NCBI RefSeq assembly: GCF_000498495.1
Contig: NZ_AVCS01000024.1
Coordinates: 24,818 to 88,817, forward strand
Direction of reading: 5' to 3'
Length of the DNA: 64,000 bases
DNA from: Flavobacterium enshiense DK69
GTDB lineage: Bacteria; Bacteroidota; Bacteroidia; Flavobacteriales; Flavobacteriaceae
Shown here: one piece after another, positions 39,742 through 49,612 of the stretch
Layout of the letters: each line of letters starts with the position of its first letter
Position numbering within the stretch: position 1 is the first letter of the stretch
Made by a program: the position numbers and the translations under genes
The notes under the pieces: model-generated
The model's input: the letters and a program-made list of their open reading frames with translations, nothing else
Databases searched by the model: none
What the model was told of the DNA's origin: nothing

Positions 39742-42306
39742 TTATTTATTTTTTGAGGCTTCTATTTTAGCATCAACTTCAGTTTCAGTACCTTCAAAAG
39801 TTTCTACTTTTTCTGTTTCCTTTCCGTTTTCTATAGTTGTCGTTTTAATCGTCGCTTTTGTTTTTCCGTCTTCCGTCTCTTTTTCAATGGAAACACGCTT
39901 CATCACTTCATTTTTTACCATCCCCTTTCCACCTATGAATTTTCCGTTTTCATCGTAATAAGATGCACACATGGCTTTTTCTTCATCGGAACAACCCATT
40001 TTCTCACACATTTTGGCACATTCTTCCTTCGACATCATGGCCATTTTAGACATGTCGCATTTCGTTTTATGTTGGGCGTACATTCCCGTTTGACCACAAC
40101 AATCGTCTTTGGCCATCATTGTAGAATCAGAATGTCCGTCGCCCAAAATTGGTGCGATAACCAATCCGATCAAACACGTCAATTTGATTAAAATGTTCAT
40201 TGAAGGACCTGAAGTATCCTTAAACGGATCTCCAACTGTATCACCGGTTACCGCAGCCTTGTGAGCATCGGAACCTTTAAAAGTCATTTCTCCGTTAATC
40301 ATCACACCGGCTTCGAATGATTTTTTAGCATTATCCCAGGCACCCCCGGCATTATTTTGAAATATTGCCCAAAGTACCCCTGAAACGGTAACACCTGCCA
40401 TGTAACCACCCAACATTTCGGCTATCATTTGATTATTTCCGGAATATACCAGTTTGCCTATGATCACAATCAAGATCGGAAAACCAATGGTTAAGATACC
40501 CGGCAACATCATTTCGCGTAACGCGGCTTTGGTGGAAATTTCAACGCATTTCCCGTACTCCGGTTTTCCCTTACCTTCCATGATGCCCGGAATCTCTTTG
40601 AACTGACGACGTACTTCGTACACCATATCCATAGCTGCTTTTCCAACCGAGTTCATAGCCAGAGCAGAGAAAACCACAGGAATCATTCCACCTATGAATA
40701 ACATTGCCAAAACCGGCGCTTTGAAAATATTGATCCCGTCGATTCCGGTAAACGTTACATAAGCCGCAAACAATCCTAAAGAAGTCAGCGCCGCCGAAGC
40801 AATCGCAAAACCCTTTCCGGTTGCCGCTGTAGTATTTCCAACCGAATCCAAGATATCGGTTCTGGTGCGAACTTCTTTTGGCAGTTCGCTCATCTCGGCG
40901 ATTCCTCCCGCATTATCTGAAATAGGTCCGAATGCATCAATAGCCAACTGCATGGCCGTGGTAGCCATCATTGCCGAAGCTGCTAATGCTACCCCGTAGA
41001 ATCCTGCTAAAGCATACGATGCCCAAATTGCGATTCCGAATAATAATACTGTTGGAAAAGTTGAAATCATCCCTGTAGCCAAACCGGCTATTACATTTGT
41101 TCCCGCCCCTGTAGACGATTTTTGTACGATTGCCAAAACAGGTTTGGTACCTAATCCAGTGTAATATTCCGTAACCGAGGAAATAACACCTCCTACCGTT
41201 AACCCTACAATTGTAGCATAAAACACTCTCATTGATGAGATTTCTTTTAGTCCTTCCCCGTAAAAATTCATTTTCATGGTTTCAGGCAATAAGTATTGCA
41301 CCAAAAAGTAGCAAGCCACTAATGTCAGTCCGATTGACACCCAATTTCCTATGTTTAAAGCACCTTGTACTTGCTTTTCTTTGGCATCATTGCTTGTAAT
41401 TTTCACCAGCATTGTTCCGATGATCGAGAACAGGATTCCGAAACCGGCAATTGCCATTGGCAGTAAGATGGGCCCGATTCCACCGAACTCATCCTGAATG
41501 CTGCCTCCCATATCTTTGATAACATAATTTCCGAGCACCATGGCCGCCAAAACCGTTGCCACATACGAACCGAACAAATCAGCACCCATACCGGCAACAT
41601 CGCCCACGTTATCACCTACGTTATCAGCAATAGTCGCAGGATTACGCGGATCGTCTTCGGGAATACCCGCTTCTACTTTCCCAACAAGATCGGCGCCCAC
41701 ATCAGCTGCTTTAGTGTAAATTCCGCCACCTACACGAGCAAATAAGGCAATGGATTCGGCTCCAAGAGAGAATCCCGCCAAGGTTTCCAATACAATGGTC
41801 ATATCTTCGGTGGAAGTCCATGTGCCATGCATGAAATAATTAAAGAAGAAAATAAAGAAAGACGTCAGTCCTAAAACAGCTAAACCGGCGACACCAAGTC
41901 CCATTACGGTTCCGCCTCCAAAGGAAATTTTTAATGCATCGGGTAAACTGCTGCGTGCTGCCTGAGTCGTTCTGACATTTGTTTTAGTTGCGATTTTCAT
42001 ACCCATATTCCCGGCCAAAGCCGAAAAAAAGGCACCGAAAACAAAGGCAACAACGATTAATATGTGCGTAGTTGGTACAATAAACGAGACACTTGCCAGA
42101 ATGATACTTGCCAGAATAACAAAAAGCGCCAGCAATTTATATTCAGCTTTGAGAAAAGCCAATGCTCCCTCGTAGATGTGATCTGAAATCTCTTTCATTT
42201 TTCCATCACCCGCATCTTGCTTCAGAACCCAACTCCTTTTTACCCACATAAACGCAAGTCCTAACAATGCCATTATGACCGGCACGTAAATCACCATTGA
42301 TCCCAT
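39742..42306 (-). CDS. hppA: Membrane-bound ion-translocating pyrophosphatase with Cys/Met-rich C-terminal tail
   Basis: Inner membrane PPi-driven Na+ and/or H+ pump. The start is set at ATG 42306 (MGSMVIYVPV), giving 854 residues with about 16 membrane helices. Active-site signatures: DVGADLVGKVEAG, EDDPRNPATIADNVGDNVGD, and the third cytoplasmic Asp cluster (DTVGDPFKDTSGPS). Ala in NTTAATGKG suggests the K+-dependent subfamily. After the normal end (LIAPILGDG-like, near residue 735) it continues for about 120 residues: a Cys/Met-rich stretch (KCDMSKMAMMSKEECAKMC) and then a Lys/Glu/Thr-rich tail. This extension is unusual for the family. ppa lies just upstream. Confidence 0.93.
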   Translation of the reverse strand: MGSMVIYVPVIMALLGLAFMWVKRSWVLKQDAGDGKMKEISDHIYEGALAFLKAEYKLLALFVILASIILASVSFIVPTTHILIVVAFVFGAFFSALAGNMGMKIATKTNVRTTQAARSSLPDALKISFGGGTVMGLGVAGLAVLGLTSFFIFFFNYFMHGTWTSTEDMTIVLETLAGFSLGAESIALFARVGGGIYTKAADVGADLVGKVEAGIPEDDPRNPATIADNVGDNVGDVAGMGADLFGSYVATVLAAMVLGNYVIKDMGGSIQDEFGGIGPILLPMAIAGFGILFSIIGTMLVKITSNDAKEKQVQGALNIGNWVSIGLTLVACYFLVQYLLPETMKMNFYGEGLKEISSMRVFYATIVGLTVGGVISSVTEYYTGLGTKPVLAIVQKSSTGAGTNVIAGLATGMISTFPTVLLFGIAIWASYALAGFYGVALAASAMMATTAMQLAIDAFGPISDNAGGIAEMSELPKEVRTRTDILDSVGNTTAATGKGFAIASAALTSLGLFAAYVTFTGIDGINIFKAPVLAMLFIGGMIPVVFSALAMNSVGKAAMDMVYEVRRQFKEIPGIMEGKGKPEYGKCVEISTKAALREMMLPGILTIGFPILIVIIGKLVYSGNNQMIAEMLGGYMAGVTVSGVLWAIFQNNAGGAWDNAKKSFEAGVMINGEMTFKGSDAHKAAVTGDTVGDPFKDTSGPSMNILIKLTCLIGLVIAPILGDGHSDSTMMAKDDCCGQTGMYAQHKTKCDMSKMAMMSKEECAKMCEKMGCSDEEKAMCASYYDENGKFIGGKGMVKNEVMKRVSIEKETEDGKTKATIKTTTIENGKETEKVETFEGTETEVDAKIEASKNK

Positions 42307-42364
42307 AAAATTTGTTTTTGGTATACGGTTAATATATTCGTAAATATATAGAAACAAAAACAAA

Positions 42365-42400
42365 TAAAAAAGCAATACTCCTTACGAAATATTGCTTTTT
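42365..42400 (-). terminator. Terminator between ppa and hppA
   Basis: AAAAAGCAATA pairs with TATTGCTTTTT (11 bp) around a 12-base loop; A/T runs on both sides. It ends ppa, so hppA is transcribed separately. Confidence 0.8.
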
Positions 42401-42423
42401 ATATAAAATTTTAAGAAATCTTA

Positions 42424-42954
42424 TTATTTGATGCTGAATAATCCTTCTGGCTTATTTTCCACAGCATTGAAACGGTCAACACACTCTTTCAAGATACGTT
42501 TAGCATCGTTTACATCTCCCCATCCTTCAACATCGACTTTTTTGTGCTCTAAATCTTTGTATACCTGGAAGAAGTGCTCGATTTCTTTTACCAAGTGCGG
42601 GTTCATATCCGACAAATCGTCTAATTTATTCCAGATTGGATCCGATACCGGCACACAGATAATTTTCTCATCCGGTCCTTTATCATCAGCCATGTGAAAA
42701 ACACCAATTGGCTTCACTTCCATAACACATCCAGGGAAAGTTGGCTCGTTTACCAAAACCAATACGTCCAACGGATCTCCGTCTAACGCTAATGTTTCAG
42801 GAATAAAACCGTAATCTGCAGGATACATCATAGACGAGAATAACATTCTGTCGAAACGCATTCTTTTCAATTCGAAATCGTATTCGTATTTGTTTCTGCT
42901 CCCTCTTGGGATTTCGATTAAAACATCGAAAGTTTTAATTTTATCAGCTGTCAT
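42424..42954 (-). CDS. ppa: Soluble inorganic pyrophosphatase
   Basis: Family I cytoplasmic PPase of 176 residues from ATG 42954 (MTADKIKTFDV). The longer frame is rejected because a TACTTTTG promoter lies inside it. Metal-binding and catalytic residues lie in EIPRGSRNKYEYD near residue 15, and in MYPADYGFIPET and DGDPLDVLVL (the DxDPLD signature). Removes PPi from biosynthesis; the adjacent membrane PPase performs the same hydrolysis coupled to ion pumping. Confidence 0.96.
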   Translation of the reverse strand: MTADKIKTFDVLIEIPRGSRNKYEYDFELKRMRFDRMLFSSMMYPADYGFIPETLALDGDPLDVLVLVNEPTFPGCVMEVKPIGVFHMADDKGPDEKIICVPVSDPIWNKLDDLSDMNPHLVKEIEHFFQVYKDLEHKKVDVEGWGDVNDAKRILKECVDRFNAVENKPEGLFSIK

Positions 42955-42985
42955 TGTATTAACTTTTACGTATTTTTTTCGGGTG

Positions 42986-43019
42986 CAAAAGTAGTACAAA
43001 AACAACTCTCTAACAAGAA
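42986..43019 (-). promoter_or_regulatory. Promoter of ppa
   Basis: The minus strand shows TTG, 20 bases, then TACTTTTG (42986-42993), an exact TAnnTTTG element 31 bases upstream of the ppa ATG. Confidence 0.65.
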
Positions 43020-43064
43020 ATTCAGACAATTATGAAGTATATTTCGCAATATTATAACAAAGAC

Positions 43065-43667
43065 CTAATAAGGCTGTTGTCTTCCCCGTTTCTTAAGGTA
43101 GTAATGCCATAGAAAATAAGTGGCTGCTGTGCGGTATGGCTTCCAGTTTTCTGCATACGTAGCCATGGCTTCTTTCTCGTGAATATCAAACAATTCCTTA
43201 ATAGTGTTGACAACCGCTATATCGCCAAGCGGAATAATATCCGGAGATTGCAGGCAAAACATCAGATACACATCTATTGTCCAATGGCCGATGCCCTTGA
43301 TTTTTATCAACTCATTTCTGATTTCCTCCGGTTCTTTAACAGACAAGCTTTCCACATCTAACGATTTGTCAGCAACAGCCTGGGAAAGTGCTTTTAAATA
43401 GGTTGTCTTCTGACGGCTTACCCCACAAGCCCTAAAATCTTCATCGGAAAAAGCCAATAGCGTTTCAGGCAAAAAATCAGGAAGTTTATGTTTAATTTTA
43501 TTGAACGTCGCTTTGGCCGAGTTTATGGAAACCTGTTGCTCCAGAATCAGCAGGCAAAGCGTTTCGAAACCGGGTGGGCGCTGCACAAAAGTAGGTACGC
43601 CGTACAACGCAACTATTTTCTGAAACTTATCTTCGTTTTTAAGAAGATGCGCTATTGCGTTTTTCAT
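43065..43667 (-). CDS. DNA-3-methyladenine glycosylase family protein (HhH-GPD)
   Basis: AlkA-like base-excision glycosylase of 200 residues without the N-terminal AlkA domain. The helix-hairpin-helix is LIKIKGIGHWTIDVYLMF near residues 114-131, and the catalytic Asp lies in IPLGDIAVV about 15 residues later. FETLCLLILEQQVS is the family's N-terminal signature. Starts at the stop codon of the DUF5686 gene (TAATG), so it is coupled to an unrelated outer membrane gene. Confidence 0.9.
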   Translation of the reverse strand: MKNAIAHLLKNEDKFQKIVALYGVPTFVQRPPGFETLCLLILEQQVSINSAKATFNKIKHKLPDFLPETLLAFSDEDFRACGVSRQKTTYLKALSQAVADKSLDVESLSVKEPEEIRNELIKIKGIGHWTIDVYLMFCLQSPDIIPLGDIAVVNTIKELFDIHEKEAMATYAENWKPYRTAATYFLWHYYLKKRGRQQPY

Positions 43668-46147
43668 TAGAAATAGAATCCGAAAGAACCTTTAACAGCG
43701 AATTTATTTGCATCAGGAACATTTAAGTAATTCCCTCTCCATGAGAAATCCAAACGGAAGCATTTGAAAATATTCCCGATTCCTGCATGGTATTCCCAAT
43801 ACCCGTTTTCAGGAGCACGGTATTCCAATCCGGAAGCATTTATAGCGATATTTTCATCGGAAACAGTACCAACTACCCCTTTGACTCCGACAATTTCCCT
43901 CCAATTTAATTTTCGCAACAGTGGCACCCTTGAAAAAAGCCTTCCGTTAAAATGGTGTTCTAAATGAAACGACGCATATCGATCGACCAGAAACTCATAA
44001 TACTGCAGGTTACTGAATGTATTATCTATCTGGAACCATGATTGGTTACCGGGAACAACCCCCATTAAGCCCAAAGGCACTTCATTAAATATTTTCCCCA
44101 GTTCCATGGTAGTGAACAAGCGGCCAAAACCTCCTATAAGAACAGGTTGTCTGTAATAAAACTGAAGTTTTCTGTAATCAAAATCACTATCAAGAATCCC
44201 TTTAAAACCGTGAGCGTAATTGACAAAAACACGTGGAAAATTGTAATCTACCAATAACCTTTCAACACCATGACCAATGGTTTTTCGATTTGGAGTATAA
44301 TCCACCCTTAATTCTATTTCGGACTGCTTTACCTCACTCTGAATAGTGCCGTTTTCATCATAATAATCCAAACTGAACTGATCGGATGCCGATTTTAAGG
44401 TTCGATAGGTAAGACCCGCTTCAACTGTCAAATTTTTTGCGACCTCAATTTCGGCAGAAAGCATTGACAGGTTAATTGAAGTCAGCTTATTATTGGTTCC
44501 GGTTGAGAACAAAGAACTGGATGCAAAACTACGCCCTAGCACATCGTTTGTAGTGGTCAAACTTACCCCTATTTGCTCAACATCCCTTCTGTGCCCTGCC
44601 GATAGGATCAATCTGTTTTTTTGGTTAACCAACCACTTTCCGGAAATCCCGTACTTAAATTGGTCATCCTTCAAACCATATGCAGCGAATCCCTGTAAGC
44701 GCCAAGGATCATTCGGACCAAAATAAGTTCTTCCTCCCACACGCAAACGCAAGCCTTCAACGTCATTATATCCGAAAGTGGAATATACAGGTCCATAGTC
44801 AAACTTGTATTTCGGCATTTCTATATAACCACTAGCCAGGACAGTAGCAAGGTTATAAAATCTTTTGAATTTCGGAATCGTATTTAATGTATCCAAAAGC
44901 CCATAAATCCCTTTTTCATTCTTGCTGAGGCTTTCAAAACGGTTTTCCTCCCAATACTCATCAGGTTTAGTATAAACTTCACTGTCATAAGTATCAACTT
45001 CTTCTTTATAGAATTTATCGTCTTTCGGAATATTGAACTTATGATTTTTCACCAAAGTGGTTCGTTTTCCATATACCCCTTTTGATTTTTCCCTTTTGGA
45101 AAAACTGAAATCCGACATCATATGGTCCCTTTTCAGTAAAAATACCGAATCGTTGAGCACATCGAATTCCTGTTCGATATAAATCTCTTTCACCCAGTTG
45201 ATGTTGGCGCTTTTACTGGCCTCCATATTGATTTTTTTAATGGCGAATGTGGAATCATTTACCCAAAAATCCCCTTTGAATGTCAATTCATTTTTTCTTC
45301 TCGGATAGAAAATAATATTGTAACACCATTTATTGTCTATGAAAGCACTGTCTGACAACACATAATTGTACACATTGATACCAGTTCGGGAAAGCGGACT
45401 CACGAAATCCTTATCAAAAAATTTTAGGTAATTATTATAAATATCATACTCGGCGTACAAATCTTTAATAAAGGTATTCACACCGTCCCCGGTTCCTAAA
45501 CCTGAATTTTTATTAGCCTTGACTATTTCTTTCTTTTTCCCTTTGACATTATCAGCGTAAACTTCACTAAGCGTTTCGTTAATAAATATTGGCAAAAAAG
45601 CTTTTCCGGTTACTTTTGACGTATCAATTCTGTCAAAGATAAATTCCATGCCTTCAAAAATCTTATTGGCTTTGAAAGCACTGTCGATGGAATTCAGGTC
45701 AAATTCCACTTTTTCGTATTTATCGTATTGATACTGATCGAACATGTACAAACCGTTTTTCCTCTTGCGCTCCCATATTTTTCTGAGAATGTCAATGGCC
45801 GGGTTGTTCTTTTTGGAAGTTTTTCCGGTATAAATTTTAACTTCCTGAAGTTGATTATCCGGCTTGATGGTGATTTTCATGTCCAGATCAACCGATTTTG
45901 TCAGGGTGATTTCTACCGCCTTATATCCCACAAAGGAAGCAACCAATATCTTATATGTTTTATCGGATTGAAGATAGAACCGCCCGTTTTCATCAGAAAC
46001 GATTCCTTCGGTAGAACCTTTAAAATAAACATTGGCATAACTCATCGGTTGGTTGTTTTCATCATAGATTACTCCACCAACCTTGGTCTGTGCTGACATG
46101 CTGATATAAAAAATAAAAAAACTTAAAATCAGTAAAAACTTCTTCAT
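43667..46147 (-). CDS. DUF5686 / carboxypeptidase-regulatory-like outer membrane protein
   Basis: 826 residues with a Sec signal (SMSAQ, residue 19). Residues about 21-105 form a carboxypeptidase-like regulatory domain (GVIYDENNQPMSYANVYFKG, given here by its core DENNQPMSYANV). A DUF5686 region and a C-terminal 12-16 strand barrel follow, ending in aromatic Phe (GSFGFYF), a good BAM signal. Function unknown in the family. No terminator follows before the glycosylase gene. Confidence 0.87.
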   Translation of the reverse strand: MKKFLLILSFFIFYISMSAQTKVGGVIYDENNQPMSYANVYFKGSTEGIVSDENGRFYLQSDKTYKILVASFVGYKAVEITLTKSVDLDMKITIKPDNQLQEVKIYTGKTSKKNNPAIDILRKIWERKRKNGLYMFDQYQYDKYEKVEFDLNSIDSAFKANKIFEGMEFIFDRIDTSKVTGKAFLPIFINETLSEVYADNVKGKKKEIVKANKNSGLGTGDGVNTFIKDLYAEYDIYNNYLKFFDKDFVSPLSRTGINVYNYVLSDSAFIDNKWCYNIIFYPRRKNELTFKGDFWVNDSTFAIKKINMEASKSANINWVKEIYIEQEFDVLNDSVFLLKRDHMMSDFSFSKREKSKGVYGKRTTLVKNHKFNIPKDDKFYKEEVDTYDSEVYTKPDEYWEENRFESLSKNEKGIYGLLDTLNTIPKFKRFYNLATVLASGYIEMPKYKFDYGPVYSTFGYNDVEGLRLRVGGRTYFGPNDPWRLQGFAAYGLKDDQFKYGISGKWLVNQKNRLILSAGHRRDVEQIGVSLTTTNDVLGRSFASSSLFSTGTNNKLTSINLSMLSAEIEVAKNLTVEAGLTYRTLKSASDQFSLDYYDENGTIQSEVKQSEIELRVDYTPNRKTIGHGVERLLVDYNFPRVFVNYAHGFKGILDSDFDYRKLQFYYRQPVLIGGFGRLFTTMELGKIFNEVPLGLMGVVPGNQSWFQIDNTFSNLQYYEFLVDRYASFHLEHHFNGRLFSRVPLLRKLNWREIVGVKGVVGTVSDENIAINASGLEYRAPENGYWEYHAGIGNIFKCFRLDFSWRGNYLNVPDANKFAVKGSFGFYF

Positions 46148-46155
46148 AGGCCGAT

Positions 46156-46190
46156 AAAAAAAAACTTCACCAACAATTGCTGATGAAGTT
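46156..46190 (-). terminator. Terminator after pdhB
   Basis: AACTTCATCAGCAA pairs with TTGTTGGTGAAGTT (G-U tolerated) followed on the minus strand by nine Ts. It lies just before the DUF5686 start. The 46191-46294 stretch between it and pdhB is AT-rich with ATTTTTAGA repeats. Confidence 0.8.
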
Positions 46191-46294
46191 TCAAATATAC
46201 TAATTAGATTTTTAGATTTTTGGACTATTTAGATTTTTAGATGATTTATCCTTCAATAATTCAAAAAATTTAATATTCTAAAAAATCTTACAAT

Positions 46295-47272
46295 CTATTT
46301 ATACATTACTTTTCTAACCGCCTTAACCACATCGTTTGCATTAGGCAACCACTCTTTCAATAAAGTTGGCGAATAAGGAGCAGGCGTATCTGCCGTTGTA
46401 ATTCTTTGTACCGGAGCGTCTAAATAATCGAAAGCTCTTTCCTGAACCATATAAGTAATTTCGGAAGCTACCGATGCAAACGGCCAAGCCTCTTCCAACA
46501 CTACTAAACGATTTGTTTTTTTCACCGAATTGATGATACAATCGTAATCCATAGGACGAATAGTTCTCAAATCGATGATCTCACAAGAGATATTTTCTTT
46601 TGCCAATTCATCAGCCGCGATGAAAGCTTCTTTTAGGATTTTTCCGAAAGACACAATCGTCACATCCGTTCCTTCTCTTTTAACATCGGCAACACCTATC
46701 GGAATAGTGTATTCTCCTTCAGGCACTTCACCTTTATCACCATACATTTGCTCCGACTCCATGAAAATCACCGGATCGTTATCGCGAATAGCCGATTTCA
46801 ACAATCCTTTTGCATCGTACGGGTTGGATGGCACAATCACTTTTAAACCCGGACAGTTGGCATACCAATTTTCGAAAGCCTGAGAGTGCGTAGCCGCTAA
46901 CTGTCCTGCTGAAGCTGTCGGACCACGGAATACCATCGGCATTGGGAATTGTCCCGCTGACATCTGACGCATTTTTGCTGCGTTATTAATAATCTGGTCG
47001 ATACCCACCAACGAGAAGTTGAAAGTCATAAATTCCACAATCGGTCGGCAACCATTCATAGCTGAACCTACTGCGATTCCGGCAAAACCAAGTTCTGCGA
47101 TTGGCGTATCGATTACTCTTTTCGCTCCGAATTCATCCAGCATTCCTTTAGAAGCTTTGTATGCTCCGTTATATTCCGCTACTTCTTCACCCATTAAATA
47201 TACCGATTCGTCACGACGCATCTCTTCGCTCATCGCTTCACAAACCGCTTCTCTAAACTGTATCGTTCTCAT
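46295..47272 (-). CDS. pdhB: Pyruvate dehydrogenase E1 component, beta subunit
   Basis: Transketolase-fold subunit (325 residues from ATG 47272, MRTIQFREAV) of the alpha2beta2 E1 enzyme. Typical features are EEVAEYNGAYKASKGML near residue 25, DTPIAELGFAGIAVG, PMVFRGPTASAGQLAATHSQ (with the conserved His) and the C-terminal swivel domain (ISCEIIDLRTIRPMD, VVLEEAWPFASVASEI). E1 alpha and E2 are not in this window. Monocistronic, with its own promoter and terminator. Confidence 0.93.
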   Translation of the reverse strand: MRTIQFREAVCEAMSEEMRRDESVYLMGEEVAEYNGAYKASKGMLDEFGAKRVIDTPIAELGFAGIAVGSAMNGCRPIVEFMTFNFSLVGIDQIINNAAKMRQMSAGQFPMPMVFRGPTASAGQLAATHSQAFENWYANCPGLKVIVPSNPYDAKGLLKSAIRDNDPVIFMESEQMYGDKGEVPEGEYTIPIGVADVKREGTDVTIVSFGKILKEAFIAADELAKENISCEIIDLRTIRPMDYDCIINSVKKTNRLVVLEEAWPFASVASEITYMVQERAFDYLDAPVQRITTADTPAPYSPTLLKEWLPNANDVVKAVRKVMYK

Positions 47273-47303
47273 GTATTTTTCTTTATCCAAAATTATTGAA
47301 AGG

Positions 47304-47338
47304 CAAAAATAAAAATTTAAAATTACTTATACTGCAAA
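47304..47338 (-). promoter_or_regulatory. Promoter of pdhB
   Basis: TTTG (47335-47338), 23 bases, TATTTTTG (47304-47311) on the minus strand, 31 bases before the chosen ATG; this also supports the internal start at 47272. Confidence 0.6.
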
Positions 47339-47374
47339 TTCCTTTTAAAGTTGACAGATATAGTTTTTATAAAA

Positions 47375-49204
47375 TTAAAAATATCTAATAGCCCTTGCCA
47401 TAACTGGACCATTATAGCTAGCATATCGATATTTATCTAATGTCGCATTATACCCATTAAAAAAATCAAGCGCGTAAGCTGCAGAACTCGAAATTTCAGT
47501 CGATGACCAATAATCAGCTTCATAAAATCCCCCTAATGCACTTCTACTAATATAAACTTTCCTTAATTCTTCCTTGCTCGGCAAAAACCAATCATCATAG
47601 CCATCTACTACCAAATTTGAACATTTTCTTGCCACTGCATATGTACTATTATCATTCAACAAAAGCATTTTGTTTGTGTTTTCCAACCCTTTACCCAGCC
47701 CTTCATCTGTTCCGCCAGACAAACTACGGCTATTTGACCAAATTAAACCATTAATAGAGATTATATCTTCAGGAGCTGCAATCAACCCATGCTGTTCTCC
47801 TTGAACATAACCTGGATCGCCTTGCTGATATATGTATGCTATTTTACCTCCTTGGTAACTCATTCCAATATACAGAACAGGAACAACCTCAACCTTTATT
47901 GGTAACTTCCCAGAAAATGAACTAAATTCATCACTGTAGCTATAATTCAAGTACGAAGAAACGGGCAACGAAGCCGGAGTTCCGATAATCTTAATTTTCA
48001 TATTCAACTGTCCGTCACCCTGCAAAGAAGAGGAAACTAGCTGAAGATTGGGATGATTAACACTTAGCGCAAGCTTTTGAAAAATTTCTGAAGTCATCAA
48101 TTCTTGCTCTGATTGGCTAACTGACGAAACTTGTCTAATCGGTACGTTTGGAATATCATAAAGCGGATTATAATTGTTGATATAATCGATAGCATCATTA
48201 ATTGTATTCAAAGCACCCGTATAAATGGAATGGGATTTAAAAAACAAACGTATTAAAGCATTATCACTTGCCGCATCACTCGTATCTACGCTTCTTCTGT
48301 AAGTATTAATAGGCGTAACCAAACTCACATCATTTTGAAAACTGATAAACGAACTATTAGTATTTCTGTTATTATCACCAAACAACGAAGAAACACTAAG
48401 CTGTACAGCTTTGGCTTTGGCAAGAAGAAAATCGCGCAAACTTTCAGCACATAAACCTAATGCAACACCAGTCAAAACAGCACCTACAATTTTAACAGCA
48501 GTAAATATTCCCGGATTACTTACAAGCCAATCTGCAACATGAATAACCGCAACTCCAACAACTATTCCTGCCACACTTGCATTAAATAAATCTAAAGAAA
48601 CTGTAGCAAATTCCGTCGGAGTAAATCTACCTGTCGCACCATTAATCCCTGACATCATAATATAATCAAAAGAAGCTTTATTTGCTTTATATAATTTGGC
48701 CATCACTTCTTTTTGCGCTGCATCCGCATCCGCATAAAAAGAATTAAAAGCAGAAACAAGTCTCAAAGAAGTTTGATACTCAGGAAATGTTGAAGCACCA
48801 ACCTGATTAGAATAATTCTCTAAATTCCCTAAAAAAGAGGCCAAAGTATTTTCAGAAGTATCGGTAAGCACTGTATCCTTCACATCATAGTGAATCGTAG
48901 CACTGTTTAATGAACTGATGACTAAATCTGTTTTCCCTAACGAGGCATTAGGAGAAACTGAAAAAACCAAAGTATTGACACCGCTTTTTCTCAAAATTAC
49001 CTGTTCACCGGCAAATGTAGCTTCATATTCATTTTGTGATAAATCGACTCCGTTTAGATTAATTGTTACCGCCTGATAGCGAAAAACCTCGCCCCCATTT
49101 TGATCGACCTTGTCGTTTTCCGTTGCATCATCTTTAGAACAGGACACTATTACGGCCAAAGCAGCCATAAATAGAACTAAACTTTTTAGTAAATGTTTTT
49201 TCAT
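47375..49204 (-). CDS. Large lipoprotein with C-terminal DUF1566-type domain
   Basis: 609 residues from ATG 49204. The lipoprotein signal ends in VIVSC (Cys near 22), followed by a polar linker (SKDDATENDKVDQNGG). The middle region is of unknown fold, with a hydrophobic Ala/Gly-rich stretch near residues 215-265 that could be membrane-active. The C-terminus (from about residue 470) matches the DUF1566/Lcl pattern: GYDDWFLPSKEEL, YWSSTE and ARAIR. Such domains occur in surface proteins of unclear role. A TATTTTTG promoter lies 23 bases upstream. Confidence 0.8.
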   Translation of the reverse strand: MKKHLLKSLVLFMAALAVIVSCSKDDATENDKVDQNGGEVFRYQAVTINLNGVDLSQNEYEATFAGEQVILRKSGVNTLVFSVSPNASLGKTDLVISSLNSATIHYDVKDTVLTDTSENTLASFLGNLENYSNQVGASTFPEYQTSLRLVSAFNSFYADADAAQKEVMAKLYKANKASFDYIMMSGINGATGRFTPTEFATVSLDLFNASVAGIVVGVAVIHVADWLVSNPGIFTAVKIVGAVLTGVALGLCAESLRDFLLAKAKAVQLSVSSLFGDNNRNTNSSFISFQNDVSLVTPINTYRRSVDTSDAASDNALIRLFFKSHSIYTGALNTINDAIDYINNYNPLYDIPNVPIRQVSSVSQSEQELMTSEIFQKLALSVNHPNLQLVSSSLQGDGQLNMKIKIIGTPASLPVSSYLNYSYSDEFSSFSGKLPIKVEVVPVLYIGMSYQGGKIAYIYQQGDPGYVQGEQHGLIAAPEDIISINGLIWSNSRSLSGGTDEGLGKGLENTNKMLLLNDNSTYAVARKCSNLVVDGYDDWFLPSKEELRKVYISRSALGGFYEADYWSSTEISSSAAYALDFFNGYNATLDKYRYASYNGPVMARAIRYF

Positions 49205-49227
49205 ACTATCGATTGTTAAAATTTTAA

Positions 49228-49235
49228 CAAAAATA
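49228..49235 (-). promoter_or_regulatory. Promoter of the DUF1566 lipoprotein
   Basis: TATTTTTG on the minus strand, exact TAnnTTTG, 23 bases before ATG 49204. The rest of the 49205-49612 gap is AT-rich and holds only this and the opposing LRR promoter. Confidence 0.5.
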
Positions 49236-49552
49236 AAAAATCTCACATTACTTATCGGCCATAGTAACGATTTATTACGCCGAATTTATTTTATACTGAA
49301 TTCTTTTGCTTTTGGGCTGATCCGAAAGCTTCAAAACCATCCTATAAAATCATCTGACTGCAAAAACAAGATGATAAAAAACAATCGATAAAATTTACTT
49401 TTCCCGATTAAAAAACATCAATATTTGAAAAATATGTCTTACTATAATATTTTCAATCAATTTTAATTCCAAATAAATGACATTCAATATTTTACCCAAA
49501 AATTTACTACAAAAAATCTTTGTTTTTCAATCGACATTTTCAACTATTTTTT

Positions 49553-49560
49553 TAACTTTG
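49553..49560 (+). promoter_or_regulatory. Promoter of the leucine-rich repeat gene
   Basis: TAACTTTG, an exact TAnnTTTG element, 52 bases before ATG 49613. Confidence 0.5.
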
Positions 49561-49612
49561 TAAGTACCAGAAAATACCACAACATAAAAACATTCACTAA
49601 AACTTATTTTTT

